Positions 23,628 to 29,245 are shown, numbered from the stretch's first letter. The stretch: 35,668 nt of DNA from a virus (IMGVR_UViG_3300004806_000007:1-35668), one strand, 5' to 3'. Made by a program: numbers and translations. Notes: a model not told the origin generated them from the sequence alone.

Positions 23628-24681
23628 TTAAGCAATTCCCAAGCTGTTGCTGCGCACAATGGCACTTGTCCATTTCCAATGGCTTTAAGTCTGTCCACCC
23701 TAGCGGCCACCCCATTAGCCACTCTACCCACGTTGGGTTCAGTTGCCCAGAATTCCGATCTACCGATTGACTGAGCATAATTTGTTTCCCTAATGCTATT
23801 CTTCTTTGTATAGATGGGTTTGACATATTCCCTCTTTCCCGATTGTCCGATGCTTGCGGTGTTGGAAACCACAGAACTACCGTCCCCAAACCTGGTGAAT
23901 CCCGATTGAACTCCGATGGGCTTCCTTTTTCGTTCGCATTGTGACAAGTCGGTGTTGGCCACATTCTTTGTCCGACTATTGTTTCTAAATTTGGTTTGCG
24001 CTTTTCGTTCCACGCTGATTCTGGAGTTATTGTTGCTGCCATTGCGCTGCAACTTCGTGGGGTTGGCCAATTCTCTTGGCGTTTCTTCAATGCTTTCCGA
24101 CTGTTGCTCCCACCGTCCATCCCCGTTGTGTTCGGTGTGTGAAAAAAAGTTTCGTTGTTCGGCTCTAATCCAGATTCTTTCTCGCTGATGGTTTGCACCA
24201 ACGTCGGCAGCGGATACAACGCCCCATTTTGCATCAAACCCCATCGAGGAAAGGTCTGCAAGGACAACTCCAAGTCCTCTAGTAGTGAGCATTGGGCTGT
24301 TCTCCACAAAGACGTATCTGGGTCTAACCTCGCCAATGATCCTAGCCATGTGCTTCCACATTCCTGATCGTTCTCCGTCAATTCCTGCGCCTCGTCCTGC
24401 TGCGCTGATGTCTTGGCATGGAAACCCGCCAGATACAACGTCAACAATTCCTCGCCAAGGTTTTCCGTCAAAGGTTTGTACGTCATCCCAAATTGGGAAA
24501 GACGGGAAAACTTTGTCATTTTGTCGGGCGCACAATACGCTTGCTGGATAGGCTTCCCATTCAACGGCACAGACTGTTCGCCATCCAAGCAAATGTCCCC
24601 CAAGTATTCCTCCACCTGCACCTGCAAAGAGGGCAAGTTCCCGTAAGCATTCATCATTGCTTGGCTTATTAACCATGACAT
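23620..24681 (-). CDS. Overprinted protein in a second frame of the methyltransferase gene (353 aa)
   Basis: This frame stays open for 353 codons over the entire methyltransferase gene. It has the better ribosome site (AAAGGAT eight bases before its ATG). It resembles a protein type I recall from many phages: QVQVEEYLGDICLDGEQSVPLNGKP near the start, FSRLSQFGMTYKPLTENLGEELLTLYLAGFHAKTSAQQ, CGSTWLGSLARLDPDTSLW, LQTFPRWGLMQNGALYPLPTLV, repeated WPTP segments and a C-terminal NPTWVEWLMGWPLGWTDLKPL. No catalytic motif is visible. Some of the similarity could be forced by constraint on the methyltransferase frame. Confidence 0.55.
   Translation of the reverse strand: MSWLISQAMMNAYGNLPSLQVQVEEYLGDICLDGEQSVPLNGKPIQQAYCAPDKMTKFSRLSQFGMTYKPLTENLGEELLTLYLAGFHAKTSAQQDEAQELTENDQECGSTWLGSLARLDPDTSLWRTAQCSLLEDLELSLQTFPRWGLMQNGALYPLPTLVQTISEKESGLEPNNETFFHTPNTTGMDGGSNSRKALKKRQENWPTPRSCSAMAATITPESAWNEKRKPNLETIVGQRMWPTPTCHNANEKGSPSEFNRDSPGLGTVVLWFPTPQASDNRERGNMSNPSIQRRIALGKQIMLSQSVDRNSGQLNPTWVEWLMGWPLGWTDLKPLEMDKCHCAQQQLGNCLNE
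23624..24676 (-). CDS. DNA (cytosine-5) methyltransferase (350 aa)
   Basis: C5-MTase motifs appear in order. Motif I is LFAGAGGG (about residues 16-23, SAM binding). Motif IV is SGGFPCQDIS with catalytic Cys87. Motif VI is FVENSP (123-128), and motif VIII is HQRERIWI (163-170). A variable target-recognition region covers about 175-320, and motif X is KAIGNGQVPLCAA near the C-terminus. It methylates cytosine, probably to protect phage DNA from host restriction; the target site cannot be read. The whole gene overlaps a second open frame (23620-24681). An upstream endonuclease gene is preceded by a remnant of a related methyltransferase start. Confidence 0.9.
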   Translation of the reverse strand: MVNKPSNDECLRELALFAGAGGGILGGHLLGWRTVCAVEWEAYPASVLCARQNDKVFPSFPIWDDVQTFDGKPWRGIVDVVSGGFPCQDISAAGRGAGIDGERSGMWKHMARIIGEVRPRYVFVENSPMLTTRGLGVVLADLSSMGFDAKWGVVSAADVGANHQRERIWIRAEQRNFFSHTEHNGDGRWEQQSESIEETPRELANPTKLQRNGSNNNSRISVERKAQTKFRNNSRTKNVANTDLSQCERKRKPIGVQSGFTRFGDGSSVVSNTASIGQSGKREYVKPIYTKKNSIRETNYAQSIGRSEFWATEPNVGRVANGVAARVDRLKAIGNGQVPLCAATAWELLK

Positions 24682-25043
24682 TCCAAATATCCTTTTAAGT
24701 TAAAAAATAATTCTTTGTCATCTAAACACAAACCCAAAACTGTGTTGCATCTATTGCAAAGAATTTTTCTTACTATGCCAGTTTTATGGCAATGGTCAAC
24801 GTGAGGGGTATTTTGCTTGTTTGTCCATTCAAGTAATTTTTTACAAATTGCACAACATTTGTTTTGCTGTTCAAATTGTTTATCAAACCAATCTATATCT
24901 ACTCCATACTTCCTAACAATTTCCTGTTTGTGGTTTTTATTTCTGTTTTTTATTCTGTATTCAGCAACACGCTCAGGATTTTCTAATCTCCATTTTTTGG
25001 CTTTTTCTCTTGCGTATTCAGAACTTTTCCAATCCGTTTTCAT
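24669..25043 (-). CDS. Endonuclease VII-type HNH nuclease (124 aa)
   Basis: CCAICKKLLEW (CxxC), HVDHCHKTGIVRKILCNRCNTVLGL and a C-terminal FFNLKGYLECHG match the recombination endonuclease VII family (T4 gp49 type), with the HVDHCH catalytic/zinc motif and the CNRCN pair. The N-terminus is Lys/Glu/Arg-rich (YAREKAKKWRLENPERVAEYRIKNRNK). I start it at ATG 25043, preceded by AGGTGA; a longer frame begins with a methyltransferase-like NELALFAG peptide. It may resolve branched DNA or act as a free-standing homing nuclease for the adjacent methyltransferase. Confidence 0.8.
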   Translation of the reverse strand: MKTDWKSSEYAREKAKKWRLENPERVAEYRIKNRNKNHKQEIVRKYGVDIDWFDKQFEQQNKCCAICKKLLEWTNKQNTPHVDHCHKTGIVRKILCNRCNTVLGLCLDDKELFFNLKGYLECHG

Positions 25044-25076
25044 ATTTTCACCTGCGAATAAAGCCAACTCATTCAA
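25040..25076 (-). pseudogene. Remnant of a methyltransferase 5' end upstream of the endonuclease
   Basis: These bases encode NELALFAG in one frame and MSWLYSQV followed by KI and stop in the next. The same two peptides, ELALFAG and (M)SWLxSQ, are the starts of the methyltransferase and its overprinted partner 380-400 bp downstream. The DNA word GCAGGTG is shared. It looks like a leftover start of the same overlapping gene pair, separated from its body by the endonuclease gene. Confidence 0.6.
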
Positions 25077-25447
25077 GCTAACTCCCCTATGCGTTTAGCA
25101 ATCCTAGACCTAAACTGACCAAAATCTTCGCCAGGATTCGGATTTATTCCCACTTCCCTGCCTTTTTGTAATGTTAATTGTTCCGTTGAGTACCAGGGCA
25201 ATGAAGGGGGTTTGTGCGCTTTTTCAGTCATGTCTAATTCATCCTCAAATCTAGCTTGATTAAGCCAAGTTGAAGCATGAGGAATAAATTCGTTAGACGT
25301 ATCTTTAAGCTGCCAGTATTTAATGTGTTGTGGCAATGCTTCCATCGCCGCCTCACGATACGCTATTGAACATTTATTCCATGTCTTTTCAGCTTCACGC
25401 TTGCTTACTTTGCGTGGATAAAGTTGCCAAAACTCAGCAAATGTCAT
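25073..25447 (-). CDS. Replication-associated protein, lambda O C-terminus-like (124 aa)
   Basis: FAEFWQLYPRKVSKREAEKTWNKC, then YREAAMEALPQHIKYWQ and EFIPHASTWLNQARFEDEL, follow a pattern seen in the C-terminal part of phage replication proteins (FxxFWxxYPRKxxKxxAxKxWxK, with PHAxTWLNxxRWEDE). The N-terminal winged-helix origin-binding half of such proteins is missing here. A separate winged-helix protein is encoded two genes upstream (25727-26017), so the two halves may be split. It is ATGA-coupled to the upstream zinc/membrane protein. Confidence 0.6.
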   Translation of the reverse strand: MTFAEFWQLYPRKVSKREAEKTWNKCSIAYREAAMEALPQHIKYWQLKDTSNEFIPHASTWLNQARFEDELDMTEKAHKPPSLPWYSTEQLTLQKGREVGINPNPGEDFGQFRSRIAKRIGELA

Positions 25448-25626
25448 TTGTACACCTTAGCGCAGAACTCACATAAGCCATCACTTAACTTAGATGAAAG
25501 TTGCCCACAAGTATCACATTCGCTAAATGGATTCTTTTGTTTAAATTTTCTATCAGACCACCAATAATAAAGTTTGAATCCAGCGGCAAGCGTAATCGCT
25601 GTTCCAATAATATATAACTCAATCAT
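25444..25626 (-). CDS. Membrane-anchored zinc-ribbon protein (60 aa)
   Basis: The start MIELYIIGTAITLAAGFKLYYWW is a single membrane helix followed by basic residues. The C-terminal half has CDTCGQLSSKLSDGLCEFC, two CxxC knuckles forming a zinc ribbon on the cytoplasmic side. I choose ATG 25626, because GGGGGGAAA lies just upstream; a longer frame would add a hydrophobic leader. Function is unknown. Confidence 0.6.
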   Translation of the reverse strand: MIELYIIGTAITLAAGFKLYYWWSDRKFKQKNPFSECDTCGQLSSKLSDGLCEFCAKVYK

Positions 25627-25726
25627 TTGTTTCCCCCCAAATAAACAAAAAATTTGACCAAACAACATACTATAAATAACGCCCACCAACCCCAATGCGC
25701 TTCAAACTTGTATAACGTAAATACTA

Positions 25727-26017
25727 TTAGCAGCTCGACCATGACAATTGTCCCCAGATGCCAGGATGCTTTCTAGACAAATTTAAAGCTATGTCCGTCA
25801 AAGTGTCAGTCTGTGAATACTTCCACGCTATAAAAGGTGTTTTAGTGCCTTTAATAGCTTTTTTTTCACGGTACAAGTATGGATGCTCCATCTTCTTTAA
25901 ATGATTATGTACGTTAATCACTCTTATTTGCATGAATTCAGCAATCTGTTTTGCGTTGACCCATTCGCCTTTCTGAGATGCAATGTATTCAAATATTTGT
26001 TGTTGCTGCGGTGACAC
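25727..26017 (-). CDS. Winged-helix DNA-binding protein (96 aa)
   Basis: I choose the GTG at 26017 (VSPQQQQIFEYIASQ), because GGGAGG lies seven bases before it and an upstream ATG would create a long overlap. The pattern QQIFEYIASQKGEWVNAKQIAEFMQIRVINVHNHLKKMEH-YLYREKKAIKG is a MarR/GntR-like winged helix, with recognition helix INVHNHLKKME and a beta wing. It could be a transcription regulator or the DNA-binding half of a replication initiator, given the O-like gene nearby. Confidence 0.6.
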   Translation of the reverse strand: MSPQQQQIFEYIASQKGEWVNAKQIAEFMQIRVINVHNHLKKMEHPYLYREKKAIKGTKTPFIAWKYSQTDTLTDIALNLSRKHPGIWGQLSWSSC

Positions 26018-26171
26018 GCTCAATCCTCCCGTCGGGGTAAAACAATGTATTATCAATTCGGCTGGGTGCATTAAGAATGTTTAAACTGTTAGGTCTTGTT
26101 GCGCATTGTTTAAGTGTAAAACCTTTGTAATCAGGTCTAAATATGCGCTCAATTTGATCTTCTTTTTTCAT
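25989..26171 (-). CDS. Unknown small protein (60 aa)
   Basis: The product starts MKKEDQIERIFRPDYKGFTL and continues KQCATRPNSLNILNAPSRID and NTLFYPDGRIERVTAATTNI. Its ATG at 26171 has GGAG upstream. The C-terminal part looks like a beta hairpin. The start overlaps the upstream gene by 4 bp (ATGA) and its end overlaps the winged-helix gene. No family is recognised. Confidence 0.55.
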   Translation of the reverse strand: MKKEDQIERIFRPDYKGFTLKQCATRPNSLNILNAPSRIDNTLFYPDGRIERVTAATTNI

Positions 26172-26407
26172 GTGTTTTTCTCCTTTAGTTTGGCTTCGAT
26201 TGCATGGGCAAAAGGCAGAGCGTGTGTAAGACCGCCAATAGCCCACTCTGTACAATCTGCAATTTGGCGATATAAACCAACAATCTCCTCATCCGTCAGC
26301 CCTACCCACTCACGCTTAGGATTGGTAATTGCCGATTCGAGTGCTTGAACTTTTCTTTTAAGCATTTGCAAATCAATATCAGCGTACAGGTCAGGTATGT
26401 GTTGCAT
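26168..26407 (-). CDS. Unknown small phage protein with EWVGLTDEEI motif (79 aa)
   Basis: EWVGLTDEEIVGLYRQIADCTEW followed by FAHAIEAKLKEKN is a combination I recognise from many small phage early proteins of unknown function. It is all-helical by pattern, with an N-terminal coiled helix (LKRKVQALESAI). It overlaps its upstream neighbour. Confidence 0.6.
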   Translation of the reverse strand: MQHIPDLYADIDLQMLKRKVQALESAITNPKREWVGLTDEEIVGLYRQIADCTEWAIGGLTHALPFAHAIEAKLKEKNT

Positions 26408-26585
26408 CGTTTTTATCCTTTAGTTTGGCTAACTCTGCTTCAAGTGTTTCGATAATGTCTACCGTATTCCAAGCCACAATTTGCAGAGCGGTCATCGCTT
26501 CGCTACTTCCTGTGTACTGATATTTGATCAGTGCATCCCACTCTTTCAAAACGGTCAGGGCTTGCTGTAATAGTTCACGGTTCAT
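26391..26585 (-). CDS. Unknown small helical phage protein (64 aa)
   Basis: The product starts MNRELLQQALTVLKEWDALI and ends VDIIETLEAELAKLKDKNDATHT. It is a helix-rich protein of a type often present in phage early operons (MNRELLQQALDAL...IEALEAELA). GGAG precedes ATG 26585; a start four codons upstream is less likely. It overlaps both neighbours. Confidence 0.6.
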   Translation of the reverse strand: MNRELLQQALTVLKEWDALIKYQYTGSSEAMTALQIVAWNTVDIIETLEAELAKLKDKNDATHT

Positions 26586-26793
26586 TTGATTCTCCAAACA
26601 ACATTTTTGCTAATTGTTCCCAGCAGTGCATATCAAGTTCAAGTGAGCCAAATGATGGTCTGAAATATTTACCATCCAAATCTTTGAGAGAACGAATTGC
26701 TATAGCAATCGCTTCAGTTTGACCTCGCAAAGTGTTTTCTTCTAGACACGCACTGATACTAGCTTTTGTAAATTTTGTAAATTCATCATTCAT
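26575..26793 (-). CDS. Unknown small protein (72 aa)
   Basis: The product starts MNDEFTKFTKASISACLEEN and continues TLRGQTEAIAIAIRSLKDLD, then GKYFRPSFGSLELDMHCWEQ and LAKMLFGESNEP. GAGG precedes ATG 26793, so the ten-codon upstream extension is rejected. The mid-section looks like a short strand region between helices. No family is recognised. Confidence 0.55.
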   Translation of the reverse strand: MNDEFTKFTKASISACLEENTLRGQTEAIAIAIRSLKDLDGKYFRPSFGSLELDMHCWEQLAKMLFGESNEP

Positions 26794-27017
26794 CTTTTGT
26801 TCCTCGCTAAAGTATTCCAACATTCAGCCAATGCGTCAGAAGCATCCTCAATGTAATCAAAATCTGCCTCAAGGTTTAAACTCATTGCACAATGCTCGTC
26901 ATTTGTCTGGGTGCAAGTAACGTACAGCGTTTGCCATGCGTGACCGTACATTTCGGATGCTGCCGTTGAATCTAATTTGACTGGGCTGTTGCATACTGGG
27001 CATGGTAGTAAGTTCAT
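26790..27017 (-). CDS. Lar-like small zinc protein (75 aa)
   Basis: LLPCPVCNSPVKLD, then YVTCTQTNDEHC and DASDALAECWNTLARN, resemble the Lar restriction-alleviation family (LKPCPFCGx...CxxC...AxxxWNxR). The CPVC knuckle is present; the second pair is spaced wider than usual (C-x7-C). Lar of Rac modulates EcoKI; anti-restriction here is inference. It is ATGA-coupled to 26575-26793. Confidence 0.6.
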   Translation of the reverse strand: MNLLPCPVCNSPVKLDSTAASEMYGHAWQTLYVTCTQTNDEHCAMSLNLEADFDYIEDASDALAECWNTLARNKR

Positions 27018-27223
27018 TTCGTCACCTTGTCAAAACGCAACGCCGTGATTAACATTTTGCCTGACTGTTTTGGAGTTAGTTGCTCCATTTCTTTAATGTA
27101 CAGTTCATCTTTTAACTCACGGGCGGCTTGAAGTGCTTGTTTGCAAATATCAGCATCATCGTAGCTATAGCTTGTCCATGTTGCTGTTTCAAGCGCATCG
27201 ATAATCAGATCAAGTTTGTTCAT
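27014..27223 (-). CDS. Unknown small helical protein (69 aa)
   Basis: MNKLDLIIDALETATWTSYSYDDADICKQALQAARELKDELYIK is an amphipathic helix pair, a pattern shared with many phage early proteins (LIDALExA....KxALxAAREL). GGAG precedes ATG 27223. A nine-codon longer frame exists but would overlap the upstream gene by 41 bp. Confidence 0.6.
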   Translation of the reverse strand: MNKLDLIIDALETATWTSYSYDDADICKQALQAARELKDELYIKEMEQLTPKQSGKMLITALRFDKVTK

Positions 27224-27395
27224 GGTTGCTCCATTTGTTTGATTCGACATAGAGCATAAGTTCTAGTGCTGTTGCGTTGTGTTTCCAAGCATCAACAATT
27301 AGCGCCTTTGGTACATCCGGTAAATAATGCCTCATCATTTCCAAATACTCCTGCGGCATTGGCACGTCTTGGTTAGTTAGGTGACGGGTTTTCAT
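27210..27395 (-). CDS. Unknown small protein (61 aa)
   Basis: The product starts MKTRHLTNQDVPMPQEYLEM, then MRHYLPDVPKALIVDAWKHN and ATALELMLYVESNKWSNHEQ. It is helical by pattern, with Pro-rich turns. It overlaps the upstream stop by 4 bp. No family is recognised. Confidence 0.55.
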   Translation of the reverse strand: MKTRHLTNQDVPMPQEYLEMMRHYLPDVPKALIVDAWKHNATALELMLYVESNKWSNHEQT

Positions 27396-27580
27396 TTCTC
27401 GCCCCTTGCTCTGATTGCTTTAGCTACCTCGCAAATATCATCACGCCCAACAAGCCAGTCATCACACAACTTCGCACAAGCCTCACGCTCTGCCAATACA
27501 GCCGCCTGTAATTCTTCCTCGGTATACTTTAAGATTACATAATTTTTAGGGAACAAATCTTTGTATTTAATTGTTTCCAT
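27392..27580 (-). CDS. EREACAK-type small phage protein (62 aa)
   Basis: The product starts METIKYKDLFPKNYVILKYT and has EEELQAAVLAEREACAKLCD followed by DWLVGRDDICEVAKAIRARG. The EREACAKLC....AKAIRARG pattern is a common small module in phage genomes, function unknown, and is repeated in the next gene upstream (27586-27897). I choose ATG 27580, because AAGGGGG lies eight bases before; a GTG three codons upstream is possible. Confidence 0.65.
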   Translation of the reverse strand: METIKYKDLFPKNYVILKYTEEELQAAVLAEREACAKLCDDWLVGRDDICEVAKAIRARGEK

Positions 27581-27585
27581 GCGTA

Positions 27586-27897
27586 TCACCCCCTTGCTTT
27601 GATTGCTTTAGCGTATTCCAACAACATATTTGCGATGAATACGGTATATTCACCAGCTTTTGAAAGGTCTGTACTTTCTAAAAACTTAGCACAAGCCTCA
27701 CGCTCTTTTAATACCGCTTGTTCCACAGCATCACGCATAATGCCAACGTAGTGTTCGGCGCAGGCGGCTGCTTCGTCTTGCCTAATTAGTTCTGCAAAGC
27801 GCTCAAGTTCTTCGTCATCAGCCAGCCATATTCCTGATAAAGCAAACTCTCTAAAAATCCCCGCCTGTTCAGCCAACTCTTTTAATCGCTTATCCAT
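27586..27897 (-). CDS. EREACAK-type small phage protein (103 aa)
   Basis: MDKRLKELAEQAGIFREFALSGIW starts the protein; EELERFAELIRQDEAAACAEHYV precedes the module VEQAVLKEREACAKFLE...LEYAKAIKARG. The C-terminal module duplicates that of the 62-aa neighbour. The N-terminal MDKRLKELA is echoed by a 14-codon ORF upstream (28218-28262). Function is unknown. Confidence 0.65.
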   Translation of the reverse strand: MDKRLKELAEQAGIFREFALSGIWLADDEELERFAELIRQDEAAACAEHYVGIMRDAVEQAVLKEREACAKFLESTDLSKAGEYTVFIANMLLEYAKAIKARG

Positions 27898-27912
27898 TTT
27901 TCATCCTAAACA

Positions 27913-28221
27913 TTAGTGTGATAATTCCCGCATTCTTTCTAATAGCTTGCTCAGGGGTTCCGTTTTCATAACACGAGCACACGATATACGCACTGGGTGA
28001 AATTGCCTACCACCATCGCTCTCTTCTACAATGTCTAAGTATTTGTCAAAAAAATCTCTGACGAGTAGTTTTAACTCAGCGTGAACAGGTTCTGACTCAG
28101 GCTTGGCTAGCTCATTACGCACAATCAAATCTGTTAAATTTAACGCTTTTTTTACGTTTGCCCTTTCGCATCCGCTTTTTTTGCAAAATCCGCCGCAACT
28201 TGAACATTGTCTGTAAGTCAT
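27913..28221 (-). CDS. Unknown protein with N-terminal cysteine cluster (102 aa)
   Basis: Residues 6-18, CSSCGGFCKKSGC, give four cysteines in a compact knuckle likely to bind zinc. A helical region follows (VKKALNLTDLIVRNELA, HAELKLLVRDFFDKYLDIVEES), ending LSKLLERMRELSH. GGAG lies before the ATG, and the start is ATGA-coupled to a tiny upstream ORF. No family is recognised beyond the zinc knuckle. Confidence 0.6.
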   Translation of the reverse strand: MTYRQCSSCGGFCKKSGCERANVKKALNLTDLIVRNELAKPESEPVHAELKLLVRDFFDKYLDIVEESDGGRQFHPVRISCARVMKTEPLSKLLERMRELSH

Positions 28222-28262
28222 TTGATTCTCCTTTTACCTAACTCTTTTAATCGTTCGTTCAT
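28218..28262 (-). CDS. Tiny coupled ORF, possible gene remnant (14 aa)
   Basis: MNERLKELGKRRIK is joined by ATGA overlaps to both neighbours. Its first eight residues resemble MDKRLKEL, the start of the gene at 27897. It may be the truncated leftover of a duplication that now serves as a translational coupler. Expression is unproven. Confidence 0.35.
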   Translation of the reverse strand: MNERLKELGKRRIK

Positions 28263-28438
28263 TTCTTTTCAATCCTTTGCATAACATCATCACAAAGTTT
28301 ATTGATGCCTTCTAATTGCAATGTGTAATCGTGAATAATAGATTGCATTTCTTCAATCATATCGGCGGCAACAAATTGCCATTGTTCTCCGTTGCGCAAA
28401 CCTTCAACTAATTGTGTAGCAGCTATTTGACTAAACAT
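28259..28438 (-). CDS. Unknown small helical protein (59 aa)
   Basis: The product starts MFSQIAATQLVEGLRNGEQW and continues QFVAADMIEEMQSIIHDYTL, then QLEGINKLCDDVMQRIEKK. It is a coiled-coil-like helix throughout. AGGA lies eight bases before the ATG. It is part of the overlapping leftward operon. No family is recognised. Confidence 0.6.
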   Translation of the reverse strand: MFSQIAATQLVEGLRNGEQWQFVAADMIEEMQSIIHDYTLQLEGINKLCDDVMQRIEKK

Positions 28439-28440
28439 AG

Positions 28441-28599
28441 TTAATTTCCTAATAAACGTGATGCTTCTGACTTTAATTCTTTATTGCTAATAAAAGAAAA
28501 ATCAATTCCTTCCATCATTAATTTCATGTGCAAATCAATTACCTGATCAACTGTTAATTTTGGAAACCATTTCATCAAATCTTTTGTAACTTTGTTCAT
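28441..28599 (-). CDS. Unknown small protein (52 aa)
   Basis: The product starts MNKVTKDLMKWFPKLTVDQV and continues IDLHMKLMMEGIDFSFISNK, then ELKSEASRLLGN. The leader AAATACAGGTGA before its ATG is the same as before the ERF gene and before the gene at 31847, suggesting a shared early leader. Helical by pattern; function unknown. Confidence 0.6.
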   Translation of the reverse strand: MNKVTKDLMKWFPKLTVDQVIDLHMKLMMEGIDFSFISNKELKSEASRLLGN

Positions 28600-28629
28600 T
28601 TGTTCACCTGTATTTGTTGTGTGTTTTTG

Positions 28630-28704
28630 TTAAGCAAGTTCTTCAGCAGAAGGAATACGAACATACTCGTCAATTTCTTCATCGTAAAACCAGTAAGCAT
28701 CCAT
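28630..28704 (-). CDS. Very small acidic protein (24 aa)
   Basis: MDAYWFYDEEIDEYVRIPSA ending EELA, with AAAGG upstream. It is the first ORF after the leftward early promoter at 28748-28776. Strongly acidic and aromatic; small acidic leader proteins like this are known as DNA mimics or regulators in other phages, but nothing here proves that. Confidence 0.5.
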   Translation of the reverse strand: MDAYWFYDEEIDEYVRIPSAEELA

Positions 28705-28747
28705 GTATTTACCTTTATTTGTTATATGGCGTTATTGCCATGACTAG

Positions 28748-28776
28748 ATATTAAGCTATCTTAATACTAATGTCAA
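28748..28776 (-). promoter_or_regulatory. Leftward early promoter with embedded operator
   Basis: TTGACA (28776-28771), 17 bp, TATAAT-like TAATAT (28753-28748): a near-consensus sigma-70 promoter reading into the leftward operon. The spacer and -10 contain ATTAAGATAGCTTAAT (28764-28749), an inverted repeat related to the operators at 29671-29715 and 31777-31811, so it is probably repressed by the Cro-like protein. Confidence 0.75.
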
Positions 28777-28941
28777 ACTAGGGACAAACCCTAAATGTTG
28801 TTTTTTTAATTAACAATAGTTCTGACAAGGGTGGATAGCATTGGCTATTCAGTCCTGATCCATAGCTGTACCAGAGAAAATACCTTTATTAAGTTATGCA
28901 CAATTAGCTACCAATCCTTCACGGAGATAATGTTCAATCGA
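28777..28941. other. Intergenic stretch without a supported gene
   Basis: I see no ORF with a ribosome site. It contains a small inverted repeat around ATAGC-ATTG-GCTAT (28835-28850) and an A/T-rich block (28798-28815) just upstream of the leftward promoter, which could act as an UP element. Confidence 0.4.
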
Positions 28942-29061
28942 TCATACGTCTTGTTTACCACCGATTCCGCATGTCTTGTGCAGTACCCATTTAAGTCTGC
29001 GTGGCTTGCTCTGGGGTGTACAGAAGCCAATCTTTCTTGGGTGCGGGCGATTTAACCCCAT
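28942..29061 (-). CDS. Candidate small basic protein (39 aa)
   Basis: ATG 29061 has AGGGAG nine bases upstream. The product starts MGLNRPHPRKIGFCTPQSKP and continues RRLKWVLHKTCGIGGKQDV, basic with two cysteines. It lies downstream of the switch-like RNA at 29095-29245, in the same direction, so it may be the gene that RNA controls. Two other frames are also open here, so coding is uncertain. Confidence 0.3.
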   Translation of the reverse strand: MGLNRPHPRKIGFCTPQSKPRRLKWVLHKTCGIGGKQDV

Positions 29062-29094
29062 TTGATAACGCTCCCTGACGGAAGTCGTGACGCA

Positions 29095-29245
29095 ATAAAA
29101 AATCCGTTTTAGGGTATATCTTGTTGGCCGACCCCTTATTTACGGGGACATTCTTTGGTAAATCGCTTCCACGACTACTTACCAAAAAATCAAGATATAC
29201 GCTAAAACGGACTGATTTGTCGGCCAAGACAACAATTAAATTATA
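29095..29245 (-). ncRNA. Structured RNA with alternative helices (terminator/antiterminator-like)
   Basis: TATAAT at 29245-29240 would start a minus-strand RNA near 29233. Arm A (29211-29191) pairs with A' (29123-29103) in 20 of 21 positions and is followed at once by TTTTTT (29102-29097), an intrinsic terminator. Inside lie two hairpins (TTTGGTAA/TTACCAAA at 29154-29186 and CCCC/GGGG at 29132-29147). A 9-nt element TTGGCCGAC (29227-29219) is perfectly complementary to 29132-29124, next to A'. The two helices cross, and only 7 nt separate the 5' element from arm A, so they should exclude each other. A family match is not recognised. Confidence 0.55.

Noticed and set aside
28835-29060. tRNA gene in the early gap
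   Set aside because: No cloverleaf with T-loop GTTCRA and anticodon arm could be drawn on either strand.
29103-29211. Long inverted repeat as an attachment site or insertion sequence end
   Set aside because: The terminal U-run, nested hairpins and preceding TATAAT box fit an RNA element better, and no integrase or transposase is present; a DNA origin remains possible.
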